From an uncultured Anaerotruncus sp. (GTDB taxonomy: Bacteria; Bacillota; Clostridia; Oscillospirales; Ruminococcaceae), in the NCBI RefSeq assembly GCF_902490045.1, contig NZ_CABUCJ010000031.1:1-23808 (forward strand): DNA of 23,808 bases. Reading direction: 5' to 3'. This document shows, piece after piece, positions 7,635 to 15,971 of this stretch. A model generated the notes under the pieces. That model did not search any database. It had not been told where the DNA came from and was given only the letters and a program-made list of their open reading frames with translations. Position numbers and translations under genes: made by a program. The number at the start of each line of letters is the position of its first letter. Positions within the stretch are counted from its first letter, which is position 1.

Positions 7635-7664
7635 GGGAAAAAGGGGAAAGGGGAAAAATTCCCG
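7635..7664. repeat. Polypurine direct repeat, copy 2
   Basis: The pattern is G3-A5-G4-A3-G4-A5-T2-C3-G, differing from copy 1 (7043-7071) mainly in run lengths. It is directly upstream of the addB promoter. The two copies are about 590 bp apart and frame the DUF4180 transcription unit. Confidence 0.7.
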
Positions 7665-7669
7665 CCCGC

Positions 7670-7699
7670 TTGTCCGCCGGGCGGGGAGTGTGGTAGAAT
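7670..7699 (+). promoter_or_regulatory. Promoter of addB-addA
   Basis: The -35 TTGTCC (7670-7675) and -10 TAGAAT (7694-7699) are 18 bp apart, and TGG before the -10 adds an extended element. Transcription would start near 7706, which supports translation from the ATG at 7726 rather than at 7711. Confidence 0.6.
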
Positions 7700-7725
7700 A
7701 GGAAGCATGAATGGAGGTGGAACGG

Positions 7726-10700
7726 ATGCTGCATCTGATTCTGGGCGCGGCCGGCACCGGAAAGACGGCGCTGCTGCACGGGAAGATCGCGGAGTGCGTG
7801 CGCGGCGGCGGGAAGGCGATCCTGCTGGTGCCCGAGCAGTATTCGTTCGAGAGCGAGAAGGCCCTCTACAGGGGACTCGGCGCGAAGGACGCGCTGGCCG
7901 TGGAGGTATTGAGCTTTACGCGCCTCTGCGACCGGATTTTCCGGGAATACGGCGGGCTGGCGGGGGTGCACCTCGACGAGACGGCCAAGGTGCTGCTCAT
8001 GAGCGTCGCGCTCGGCGAGATCGGCGGGGAGCTGCGCGCCTACCGCAAGAACGTCTCGGGCGCGGCGTTTGCCGCCGCGATGTGCGAGGCGGTCGGCGAG
8101 CTCAAGACCGCGGGCGCGGACCCCGGGACGCTGCGCGCCGCGGCGGCGGACGCGTCGGAGGAGCTGCGGGACAAGCTCTCCGACGTGGCGCTCATCTTTG
8201 AAACCTACCAGGCGCTCATTGAGCGCGGCTACTGCGACCCGGACGACAGTCTGCGGCGCGCCTGCCGGAAGCTCGAGGGGCGGTCGTTTTTCGCGGATTA
8301 CAGCGTCTTTATCGACGGGTTCATGGCGTTCATGGGCGCGGAGTGGAAGCTGCTCGGCCGGATTCTGGAGGGGAGCCCGGCGGTGTGGGCGGCGCTGCCC
8401 TGCGACGGGCTCTCCTGCGCCGACGAGACGGGCGCTTTCGCCGCGGCCGCGCAGACTGCCAACCGCCTGGTGCGCGACGCGAAGGCGGCGGGGGTCCCCG
8501 TCGCCGCGCCGGCCGTCCTGCGGGAACCCAGGCGGTTCGCGCGGCCCGCGCTCGCCCACATCGCCGAAGCCTTTTCCGACGCCGCGCCGGAAGGGTGCGA
8601 AACGCATGAGGGGGTGAAGCTCGCCGCGTGCGAGGACCTCTACGACGAGCTGGAATTCGTCGCGTCGCACATCTGCGCGCTTGTGCGGGAGGAGGGCTGC
8701 CGCTACCGCGACATCGCGGTGATCGGGCGGGACCTCGACCGCTACCTCGTGCCGCTCGAAACGGTCTTCACGCGCTATGAAATCCCCTTCTTCGCCGACC
8801 TGCGCGCCGATATCCAGGTGCATCCGTTCGCGTCGGGGCTGCTGGCCGCGCTCGACGCGGCGCGCAGCGGGTTCGATTCCGAATACCTGCTCGCGCTCGC
8901 CAAAAACTGCGTCACCGGCATCGGTCCGGCCGAGGCGGGGGAGCTGGAGAACTACTGCTTCGTCTGGGGCGTTTCGGGCGCGGCTTGGCGGACGGACTTC
9001 ACCAACAACCCCGACGGGATGGCGGAGGGTTTTACCGAGGAGCAGGCGGAGCGGCTCGGACGGATCAACGAGACCCGCAGAAAGCTGGTCGGCCCGCTTG
9101 TGACGCTGCGGCATGAGCTAGCCGGCTGCGACGGGCGCGGCTTTGCGGCGGCGGCGTTCGGGTGGCTCGAGCGGGTGAAGGCGGCGGACCGCCTGCAGGA
9201 GAGTGCCGCCGGGATGGAGGAGGGGGAGCGGAAGCGCTTCCTCGAGATGTCGGCGCAGGTTTGGGAGGCGCTGCTCGGCCTGCTCGACGTGTTCGGCGGG
9301 GCGCTTGCCGACGTGCGCCTGCCGCTCGGGCGGTTGATCGACCTGCTGCGCATGGGGATTTCCGCCGCCGATATCGGGCGCATCCCCCAGACGATCGACC
9401 AGGTGATCGTCGGCGCGGCCGACCGCGTCCGGCCGGACGGTCCGCGCGCCGTCTTTGTGATCGGGTTCAACGAGGGGATCTTCCCGCGGTGGGAGACGCC
9501 GGCGGGCATCTTTTCCGCCGCCGAGCGGGACCTGCTCAAGGCGCGCGGGGTCGACCTGCTGCGCACGCCGGGGCAAACGGCCCTCTTCGAGCGGTATTAC
9601 GTCTATTTCGCGCTCACACAGGCGTCAGAGCGGCTGTGCGTCAGCTGGCCGCTGCGGGATACGGCGGGCGCGGCGCTCGCGCCCTCGTCCGCGCTCGACC
9701 GGGTGCGCGCGCTGACGGGGTGCCCGGTGGAGTCCTCTTTGGCGGGGCCGCTCGGGCGGGTGGCCAACGGGCGCACCGCCTTTGACGAGCTGGCGCGCGG
9801 CTGGCGGGAGCGGACGCCCGCCGAGGCCTCCCTGCGGGCGTGGTTTTCCGCGCGGGAGCCCGCGCGGATGGAGGCGCTCGCGCGGTGCGCCGGGACGCGG
9901 GAATTTTCCATGGGCGACCGCGCGGCGGCGCGCGCCCTCTTCGGCGCGCAGGTGCGCATCTCCCCGTCGCGCGCCGAGCAGTACTACCAGTGCCCGTTTT
10001 CCTATTTCTGCAAGGCGGGCCTGCGGATCAGCCCCCGCCGCAGGGTGGAATTCAACCCGATCGAGTCGGGCTCCCTCATCCACCTCGTGCTTGAGAAGAT
10101 GGTCGGGAGGTACGGCTGCCGCGGGCTTTCCGCGCTCGACGACGCGCGGCTGGAGCGGGAGATCGCCGAAATCATCGAGGCGGACCTCTCCGCCAAGATC
10201 GCAAACCTCGACGAGATGCCCGCGCGGTTCCGGTACCTCTTCCGGAGGCTGGTGGGCACCCTTGTGCGGCTTCTGCGGCGGCTGGCGCTGGAATTCGCTC
10301 AGAGCGAATTTGAGCCGGCGGCCTTCGAGCTGCCGATCAACCTCGACGCGGAGATAAAGCCCCTTGACCTGCGCGCGCCCGACGGCACGCGTGTGATCGT
10401 CGAGGGAATTGTCGACCGGATGGACGTCTATGAGCGGGAGGGGGTCCGCTATGTGCGGGTCGTCGACTACAAGTCGGGGCACAAGAGCTTCAGCCTGTCG
10501 GACGTCTGCTACGGGCTCAACATGCAGATGCTCATCTACCTCTTTTCGATCTGCGAGAACGCGCCCGGGGGCGGGGCGGTCCCGGCGGGCGTGCTCTACA
10601 TGCCCGCGCGCGACAGCGTCGTTTCGGCGGAGCGGGGCGCATCGGAGGAGGCGGTGCGCGCGGAACAGCAGAAACGCCTGCGGATGAACGGCATCCTGCT

Positions 10701-11052
10701 CGAGGACCGGGAGGTTCTCTCGGCGATGGAACCGGGGCTCGCGGGAATCTATATCCCCGTCAGGGCGAAGAAGGACGGCTCCTTTGACGCGCACAGCCAG
10801 CTCGCCACCCTCGAGCAGATGGGGACCATCAGGCGGCAGGTCGAGCGGCTGCTCGTGGAGCTGGCGGACAGCCTCGCGGGCGGGAGGATCGACGCGGCGC
10901 CGGTCGACGGGCTGAGCGATTACCGGCCGTGCGACTGGTGCGATTACCACGCGGTCTGCGGGCACGAGGATTCCGACGCGGTGAGGAAGCTCGCCGAGCT
11001 TGACCGCGCGGCCGCGCTCAAGGCGATGGAAGGGGGAGAGGCGGATGGCTGA
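7726..11052 (+). CDS. addB: ATP-dependent helicase/nuclease subunit B
   Basis: The predicted protein has 1108 aa, close to B. subtilis AddB (1166). With AddA it unwinds and resects double-strand breaks up to a Chi-like site to load RecA. The N-terminal Walker A is GAAGTGKT (7-14). The C-terminal nuclease has VVDYKSG with D914 and K916. The AddB [4Fe-4S] cluster ligands are visible as C756 and C1069/C1072/C1078, with the C-x2-C-x5-C spacing of the B. subtilis protein. I chose ATG 7726 because GGAGG (7713-7717) is 8 nt upstream; the ATG at 7711 sits at the edge of that Shine-Dalgarno and only about 5 nt from the expected transcript start. The gene overlaps addA by 8 nt. Confidence 0.95.
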   Translation: MLHLILGAAGTGKTALLHGKIAECVRGGGKAILLVPEQYSFESEKALYRGLGAKDALAVEVLSFTRLCDRIFREYGGLAGVHLDETAKVLLMSVALGEIGGELRAYRKNVSGAAFAAAMCEAVGELKTAGADPGTLRAAAADASEELRDKLSDVALIFETYQALIERGYCDPDDSLRRACRKLEGRSFFADYSVFIDGFMAFMGAEWKLLGRILEGSPAVWAALPCDGLSCADETGAFAAAAQTANRLVRDAKAAGVPVAAPAVLREPRRFARPALAHIAEAFSDAAPEGCETHEGVKLAACEDLYDELEFVASHICALVREEGCRYRDIAVIGRDLDRYLVPLETVFTRYEIPFFADLRADIQVHPFASGLLAALDAARSGFDSEYLLALAKNCVTGIGPAEAGELENYCFVWGVSGAAWRTDFTNNPDGMAEGFTEEQAERLGRINETRRKLVGPLVTLRHELAGCDGRGFAAAAFGWLERVKAADRLQESAAGMEEGERKRFLEMSAQVWEALLGLLDVFGGALADVRLPLGRLIDLLRMGISAADIGRIPQTIDQVIVGAADRVRPDGPRAVFVIGFNEGIFPRWETPAGIFSAAERDLLKARGVDLLRTPGQTALFERYYVYFALTQASERLCVSWPLRDTAGAALAPSSALDRVRALTGCPVESSLAGPLGRVANGRTAFDELARGWRERTPAEASLRAWFSAREPARMEALARCAGTREFSMGDRAAARALFGAQVRISPSRAEQYYQCPFSYFCKAGLRISPRRRVEFNPIESGSLIHLVLEKMVGRYGCRGLSALDDARLEREIAEIIEADLSAKIANLDEMPARFRYLFRRLVGTLVRLLRRLALEFAQSEFEPAAFELPINLDAEIKPLDLRAPDGTRVIVEGIVDRMDVYEREGVRYVRVVDYKSGHKSFSLSDVCYGLNMQMLIYLFSICENAPGGGAVPAGVLYMPARDSVVSAERGASEEAVRAEQQKRLRMNGILLEDREVLSAMEPGLAGIYIPVRAKKDGSFDAHSQLATLEQMGTIRRQVERLLVELADSLAGGRIDAAPVDGLSDYRPCDWCDYHAVCGHEDSDAVRKLAELDRAAALKAMEGGEADG

Positions 11053-14000
11053 GCGTCAGTGGACTCCCCAGCAGCGGGATGCGATCGAGGCGCGCGGCGG
11101 GACGGTGCTCGTCTCGGCGGCGGCGGGCTCCGGCAAGACGGCGGTGCTCGTCGAACGGGCGGTCGGGCGCATCCTCGACCCCGAACACCCGGTCGACGCC
11201 GACCGGCTGCTCGTCGTGACCTTTTCCAACGCGGCGGCGCTTGAAATGAAACAGCGCGTTATGGCGCGGGTGGCGGCGCTGGCCGCCGAGGACCCCGAAA
11301 ACGCCCGCCTGCGCCGGCAGCAGCTCCTGCTCGGGCGGGCGCAGATCAGCACGATCCACGCCTTCTGCGGCGAACTCATCCGGCAGAACTTCCAGCTGCT
11401 CGGCGTCGCCTCCAACATCCGCACGGGGGACGAGAAGGAGCTGGAGGTCCTGCGGCGGGACTGCGCGCGCGGCGTGGTGGAGGAGTTCTTCTCGAGGGAG
11501 GACGGCGGACGGTTTGCCCGCCTCGTCGAGCTGCTCAGCACCGGGCGGGACGACAGCCGAGTCTTTACCACCCTCTTCTCCCTCTACGACTTCGTGCGCT
11601 CCCACCCCTTTTACCGCAGTTGGATGGAGGCGAAGCTCTCCTATTATAATGAGGGGGTGCCGGTCGCCGATTCGATCTGGGGCAAGTGCATCCTCGGCTA
11701 CGCCGCCGACGCGCTCGGGTACGCCTGCGCGCTCTCCCGGCGCGCGCTCGCCCTCGCGGAGGAGGACGGGACGCTGGAGAGCGCCTACGGCGGCGCGCTG
11801 CGGGCCGACCTGCGGCAGCTCGAGCGGGTGCGGGAGTCGGTCGCGGCGCGCGACTGGGACGGGACCTGCGCGCGGCTCGGGAGCTTCGTCTTTGAGAAGC
11901 TGCGCCCCGTCCGGGGGGACGACCCCCGCAAGGGGGCGGCGCAGGCGCTGCGCAAGAGCGTCCGGGGAATCGTCGAGGCGCTGCGGGACCGGCAGTTCTG
12001 CGCCACGGCGGCGGAGTTCTCCGAGGACGTCGCCGACCTGCGCCCGATGGTGGAGACCCTCTTTGAACTGGTGGAGGCGTTCGACCGGGCGTTCACCGAG
12101 CAGAAGCAGCAGAAAAACCTGATGGATTTTTCCGATATGGAGCAGTACGCGATCGCGCTGCTCGTGCGGCCCGCGGGAGAGGGGTACGTCAAGACCCCGC
12201 TGGCCCGGGCGGTGTCGGAGCGCTACGACGAGGTGCTTGTCGACGAGTTCCAGGACACCAACGCGGCGCAGGAGATCATCTTCCGCGCCGTCTCGCAAAA
12301 GGAGCGGAACCTCTTCCTCGTCGGGGATGTCAAGCAGAGCATCTACCGCTTTCGCCAGGCCTGCCCCGAGCTCTTCATGGAGAAGAAAAAACGCTACGCC
12401 CCCTACGACGGCAAGCAGTTCCCGGCGAGGATCACGCTCGGGAAGAACTTCCGCAGCGCGCCGGAGGTGACGGGGAGCGTCAACTTCTTCTTTTCGCTGC
12501 TCATGAGCGAGGAGATCGGCGAGATCGACTACAACGGGGAGGAGGCGCTCATCCCCGGCGGGAGCTTCCCCGAGGGGACCCCCGCCGGGTGCGAACTGCG
12601 CCTTCTGGACCTCACCGGCTACGCGGGGGAGCGGACCCGCGTACAGGTCGAGGCGGACTGCGCCGCCGATGAGATCGCCGGGATGCTCGAGCGCGGGGAG
12701 CTCGTCGCGGAGGGTGACGCCCTGCGGAAGATCCGCCCGTCGGATATCTGCATCCTGCTGCGCTCCCCCTCCGGGCGGGCGCAGACCTACCTGGAAGCGC
12801 TGCAAAAACGGGGCGTGCCCGTCTGGGCGGAGCCGAAGAGCGGCTTTTTAACCTCAAGGGAGGTCGCGCCGGTCGTCGCGCTGCTGCGGGTGATCGACAA
12901 CCCCCTGCTCGACGTCGACCTCGCGGCGGCGATGATGTCCGTCCTTTTCGACTTTACCGCCGACGAGATGGCCCATATCCGTCTCGCCGACCGGCGCGCG
13001 CCCCTCTACACGGCGGTGCAGAAGCGCGCCGGGGAGGGGGACGCGCACTGCCGTGAATTCTGCGAGACGCTCGCGCGGCTGCGGCGGTTCGCGGCGGGCG
13101 CGACCGCCGACGCGGTCATCCGCCGCGTCTACGACGAGTGCGGCTGCCTCGCAAAGGCGCAGGTGATGCGGATGGGCGCCTCCCGCCGCGCGAACCTGCT
13201 GCTGCTTGTGCAGTACGCCTGCGACTACCACGCGAGCGGCTACCGGGGGCTTTCGGGCTTCGTCGGCTTCGTCGACCGGCTGATCGAGCGGGGAGGCGAC
13301 TTCGCGCCCGCCGCGAGCCTGTCGGAGCAGGCGGACGTCGTGCGGATCATGAGCATCCACCGCTCGAAGGGGCTGGAATTCCCCGTCGTCTTCCTCTGCG
13401 ACTGCGCCAAGCAGTTTAACCGCCAGGATTTAAACGGCAGCACGCTGCTGCACACCGAGCTGGGGTTCGCCTGCGTGCGCCGAGACCCCAGGCTGCAGAC
13501 GCAGTTTTCCACCGTGCCGATGCAGGCGCTGCGGCTGGCGATCGAGCGTTCGATGCTCTCGGAGGAGCTGCGGGTGCTCTATGTGGCGCTCACCCGCGCA
13601 AAGCAGCGGCTCATCCTGACCGGGACGCTCTCCAAGCCGGGGGAGAAACTCGCGGGGCTGGCGTCCGCGCCGGAGGAAAACGGCAAGCTGCCGCCCTACC
13701 AGGTGCGCGGCGCGGCGAGCTGCCTCGACTGGGTTTTGATGGCTGCGGTCCACCACCCCGGCGCGGCCGGCCTGCTCGCGCAGTACGGCGTCGAGGCCGA
13801 CCCCGTCCCGGCGCAGGCGGAACTCTCCGTCTCGATCCTGCCGGTGGAGGGCGACCCGCCCGAAACGGCGGATGCGGCGGGGGAGGCGCTTCCCCCGCCC
13901 GACCCGGCGCTCACCGAGGCGCTGGAGCGGAGGCTCGCCTGGCGCTATCCCTTTGCGCCCGAGACCCGGATTCCCACCAAGATGGCCGTTTCGCAGATCT

Positions 14001-14575
14001 CCAAGGGGGAACTCGCCAGGAGCTACCGCTTTGCGGGACGCCCTGCCTTTTTGCAGGAGCGGGGGCTCACCGCCGCGCAGCGGGGCAGCGCGCTCCACAA
14101 GTTCATGCAGTTTTCCGACTACCGCGCCGCGGCGGAGGACGTCTGCGCCGAGCTCGAACGGATGGCGCGGGAGGGCTTCCTCTCCCGGCAGGAGGCGGAC
14201 GCGATCGACGCCGGGAAGCTCGCGGCGTTCTTTCGCTCGCCGCTGGCGGGGCGCATCTTCCGCGCGGACAGGGTGTGGCGGGAGCTGCGCTTTCTGGCCG
14301 AGGTGGGGAAGGAGACGCTCGGGGAGTACACCGGCCTCTTTGACGCGGGCGGCAGGACGGCGGTCCAGGGGGTGGCGGACTGTGTCTTTGCGGAAAAGGG
14401 CGGCGCGGTGATCGTCGACTACAAGACCGACCAGGTCAAAACGCCCGCGGAGCTGGTCGAACGCTACCGGGTGCAGCTCGAGCTCTACCGGAAGGTGCTC
14501 GGCGGCGCGCTGGGCATGCCGGTCAGGGAGTGCGTGCTCTACTCCTTCGCGCTGTCAAAGGAAATCGTCATTTAG
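11045..14575 (+). CDS. addA: ATP-dependent helicase/nuclease subunit A
   Basis: The predicted protein has 1176 aa. It is a UvrD/Rep-type superfamily 1A helicase fused to a C-terminal RecB-family nuclease. Walker A is AAAGSGKT (25-32) and Walker B is DEFQDT (400-405). GDVKQSIYRFRQA and SIHRSKGLEFPVVF are further SF1 helicase motifs. The nuclease active site is VIVDYKTD with D1125 and K1127. It is the 3'-5' motor and cuts one strand of the broken end, while AddB cuts the other. The start at 11045 has GGGGGAGAGG just upstream and overlaps the addB end by 8 nt, indicating coupled translation. The reading frame is intact and the length is near that of B. subtilis AddA. Confidence 0.96.
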   Translation: MAERQWTPQQRDAIEARGGTVLVSAAAGSGKTAVLVERAVGRILDPEHPVDADRLLVVTFSNAAALEMKQRVMARVAALAAEDPENARLRRQQLLLGRAQISTIHAFCGELIRQNFQLLGVASNIRTGDEKELEVLRRDCARGVVEEFFSREDGGRFARLVELLSTGRDDSRVFTTLFSLYDFVRSHPFYRSWMEAKLSYYNEGVPVADSIWGKCILGYAADALGYACALSRRALALAEEDGTLESAYGGALRADLRQLERVRESVAARDWDGTCARLGSFVFEKLRPVRGDDPRKGAAQALRKSVRGIVEALRDRQFCATAAEFSEDVADLRPMVETLFELVEAFDRAFTEQKQQKNLMDFSDMEQYAIALLVRPAGEGYVKTPLARAVSERYDEVLVDEFQDTNAAQEIIFRAVSQKERNLFLVGDVKQSIYRFRQACPELFMEKKKRYAPYDGKQFPARITLGKNFRSAPEVTGSVNFFFSLLMSEEIGEIDYNGEEALIPGGSFPEGTPAGCELRLLDLTGYAGERTRVQVEADCAADEIAGMLERGELVAEGDALRKIRPSDICILLRSPSGRAQTYLEALQKRGVPVWAEPKSGFLTSREVAPVVALLRVIDNPLLDVDLAAAMMSVLFDFTADEMAHIRLADRRAPLYTAVQKRAGEGDAHCREFCETLARLRRFAAGATADAVIRRVYDECGCLAKAQVMRMGASRRANLLLLVQYACDYHASGYRGLSGFVGFVDRLIERGGDFAPAASLSEQADVVRIMSIHRSKGLEFPVVFLCDCAKQFNRQDLNGSTLLHTELGFACVRRDPRLQTQFSTVPMQALRLAIERSMLSEELRVLYVALTRAKQRLILTGTLSKPGEKLAGLASAPEENGKLPPYQVRGAASCLDWVLMAAVHHPGAAGLLAQYGVEADPVPAQAELSVSILPVEGDPPETADAAGEALPPPDPALTEALERRLAWRYPFAPETRIPTKMAVSQISKGELARSYRFAGRPAFLQERGLTAAQRGSALHKFMQFSDYRAAAEDVCAELERMAREGFLSRQEADAIDAGKLAAFFRSPLAGRIFRADRVWRELRFLAEVGKETLGEYTGLFDAGGRTAVQGVADCVFAEKGGAVIVDYKTDQVKTPAELVERYRVQLELYRKVLGGALGMPVRECVLYSFALSKEIVI

Positions 14576-14578
14576 GTG

Positions 14579-14607
14579 TTGACACGGGCTGATTATCGTG
14601 GTATCAT
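14579..14607 (+). promoter_or_regulatory. Promoter of infC-rpmI-rplT
   Basis: A perfect -35 TTGACA (14579-14584) lies 3 bp after the addA stop. The -10 TATCAT (14602-14607) follows after 17 bp, and TGG just before it makes an extended -10. The transcript start would be near 14614. Confidence 0.85.
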
Positions 14608-14613
14608 AATTCG

Positions 14614-14778
14614 GTAAACAAAGTAGAGCAGTTTCTGTTCTCACCTCGCCGCCGGTGGGCGGCTGGTCAATAGCGATTTCCCCTGCGGGGGAGACTGTGG
14701 TTGATTCGACGAGCGTGGGCGGTTTCTGCCCACGCTCGTTTTCAATGCAATGCAAAAAAGGCTTTGGAGGTGTTTCGT
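14614..14778 (+). promoter_or_regulatory. 5' leader of the infC-rpmI-rplT mRNA, probable L20/attenuation control region
   Basis: This is an untranslated leader of about 165 nt. In order it holds a hairpin GCCGCC/GGCGGC (14648-14663), a C-rich/G-rich hairpin around TCCCC-TGC-GGGGA (about 14679-14692), and a strong terminator (14710-14742). GTGGGCGG occurs twice, at 14655-14662 and as part of the terminator's left arm and loop at 14715-14722. The first copy could therefore pair with the terminator's right arm and form an antiterminator. Ribosomal protein L20 controls the equivalent leader in B. subtilis. That L20 acts here is inference. Confidence 0.7.
14710..14742 (+). terminator. Attenuator hairpin upstream of infC
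   Basis: An 11-bp perfect stem (CGAGCGTGGGC at 14710-14720 with 14728-14738) has a 7-nt loop and is followed by TTTT. It lies between the operon promoter and the infC start, so it must be bypassed for expression. Confidence 0.88.
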
Positions 14779-14781
14779 ATT
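14766..14781 (+). promoter_or_regulatory. infC ribosome-binding site with AUU start codon
   Basis: GGAGGTG (14766-14772) is followed 6 nt later by ATT (14779-14781). There is no ATG, GTG or TTG at a workable distance. The conserved IF3 N-terminus begins exactly at this codon. Confidence 0.88.
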
Positions 14782-15324
14782 AGCAGCAAGGAATTGCTCA
14801 TCAATGAGGAGATCAGGGACAAGGAAGTGCGTCTGGTCGGCACGGAGGGGGAACAGCTCGGCGTTGTGCCGCTTGCGACGGCCCAGAACATGGCGATCGA
14901 AAAGAACCTTGACCTCGTGAAGATCGCTCCTCAGGCCACGCCGCCCGTCTGCAAGATCATGGACTACGGCAAGTACAAATTCGAGCAGGCGAAGCGGGAG
15001 AAGGAAGCAAGGAAAAATCAGAAGGTGATCGAGATCAAGGAGGTCCGCCTCTCTCTGAACATCGACACCAATGATTTCAACACCAAGGTGAACCGCGCCA
15101 TCAAGTTCCTTGAGGGCGGGGATAAGGTGAAGGCGTCCCTGCGATTCCGCGGCCGCGAGATGGCGCATCCCGAGCTGGGGACGAGCATCATGAAGCGTTT
15201 CACCGAAGCGGTGGCCGAGGTCGGCAACGTTGAGAAACAGCCGAAGCTCGAGGGCCGCAGCATGGTGATGTTTATCTCACCGAAGCCCGCAACCAATATT
15301 AAGGGAGGAAACAAAAATGCCTAA
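14779..15324 (+). CDS. infC: Translation initiation factor IF-3, AUU start
   Basis: The predicted protein has 181 aa, the normal length. IF-3 binds the 30S subunit, blocks premature joining of 50S and checks the start codon and initiator tRNA. The N-domain (beginning SSKELLINEEIRDKEVRLVG), the basic linker (about 72-86, KFEQAKREKEARKNQK) and the C-domain are all present. The start is the ATT at 14779, matching the rare AUU start of infC known from E. coli and many other bacteria. Because IF-3 itself rejects non-standard start codons, this gives translational autoregulation. A TTG at 14701 would run through the attenuator and is not credible. The end overlaps rpmI by 8 nt. Confidence 0.95.
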   Translation: MSSKELLINEEIRDKEVRLVGTEGEQLGVVPLATAQNMAIEKNLDLVKIAPQATPPVCKIMDYGKYKFEQAKREKEARKNQKVIEIKEVRLSLNIDTNDFNTKVNRAIKFLEGGDKVKASLRFRGREMAHPELGTSIMKRFTEAVAEVGNVEKQPKLEGRSMVMFISPKPATNIKGGNKNA

Positions 15325-15520
15325 GCTGAAGACCCACACCGGTGCCAAAAAGCGCTTTAAGCTTACCAAGAACGGAAAGGTGAAACGTGCGCACGCCTAT
15401 AAGAGCCACCTGCTCAACGGGCACGGAAAGACCGCCAAGAGCAAGCGCCGTCTGCGTAAAGGCGCCTATGCCGACAAGACCAACGTGGCGACGATCAAGC
15501 TGCTCGTTCCCTACAAATAA
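15317..15520 (+). CDS. rpmI: 50S ribosomal protein L35
   Basis: The predicted protein has 67 aa and is very basic. It starts MPKLKTHTGAKKRFKLT and contains the LLNGHGKTAKSKRRLR region typical of bL35. The ATG has AGGGAGGAA about 7 nt upstream, inside the end of infC, and the genes overlap by 8 nt. It is the second gene of the infC operon, and a 26-nt gap separates it from rplT. Confidence 0.97.
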   Translation: MPKLKTHTGAKKRFKLTKNGKVKRAHAYKSHLLNGHGKTAKSKRRLRKGAYADKTNVATIKLLVPYK

Positions 15521-15546
15521 TCGGAAACAGACGGAGGTAAATAGAT

Positions 15547-15900
15547 ATGGCTCGTGTTAAGGGCGCAATGATGACCCGCAAGAGAAGGAAAAAGACACTG
15601 AAGCTTGCCAAAGGCTACTTTGGCGCCAAGAGCAAGCTCTTTAAAATGGCCAAACAGCAGGTGATGAAGTCGGGCAACTACGCCTTCATCGGCCGCAAGC
15701 AGAAAAAGCGCAACTTCCGCCAGCTGTGGATCACCCGCATCTCCGCGGCCTGCCGCATGAACGGCGTCAACTACAGCACCTTCATGAACGGCCTCAAGAA
15801 GGCGGGCGTGGAGCTCAACCGCAAGATGCTTTCGGAGATCGCGATCAACGACGCCGCGGCGTTTACCGCGCTCGTCGAGCAGGCGAAGGCCGCCCTCTAA
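15547..15900 (+). CDS. rplT: 50S ribosomal protein L20
   Basis: The predicted protein has 117 aa. It begins MARVKGAMMTRKRRKKTLKLAKGY in the manner of bL20, with a long basic N-terminal helix (about 1-60) followed by the globular domain. It binds 23S rRNA early in 50S assembly. In B. subtilis it also represses its own operon by binding the leader; the leader at 14614-14778 is the likely target here. GGAGG lies about 10 nt before the ATG. A strong terminator follows 10 bp after the stop. Confidence 0.97.
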   Translation: MARVKGAMMTRKRRKKTLKLAKGYFGAKSKLFKMAKQQVMKSGNYAFIGRKQKKRNFRQLWITRISAACRMNGVNYSTFMNGLKKAGVELNRKMLSEIAINDAAAFTALVEQAKAAL

Positions 15901-15910
15901 TAGGAACCGC

Positions 15911-15945
15911 ATACGCCCGCGCGCATCCGCGCGGGCGTATCTTTT
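15911..15945 (+). terminator. Terminator after rplT
   Basis: A perfect 12-bp stem (ATACGCCCGCGC at 15911-15922 with 15929-15940) encloses a 6-nt loop and is followed by CTTTTG. The T run is short and interrupted, so some readthrough into the methyltransferase gene is possible. Confidence 0.85.
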
Positions 15946-15971
15946 GTATGTAGGGGAAGGAGGTGCCCGCC

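Noticed and set aside
7576..9114. Minus-strand open frame opposite addB (512 codons), and similar ones at 9625-10965 and 11018-12805
   Set aside because: All lie opposite strongly supported addB/addA sequence with Arg/Pro/Ala-rich shadow composition. They reflect the lack of stop codons in GC-rich DNA.
11620..11650. TTGGAT and TATAAT inside addA followed by GAGGGGGTG, as an internal promoter/start
   Set aside because: The spacer is 19 bp, the -35 is weak, and no plausible start codon for a shorter product follows. It was not strong enough to list.
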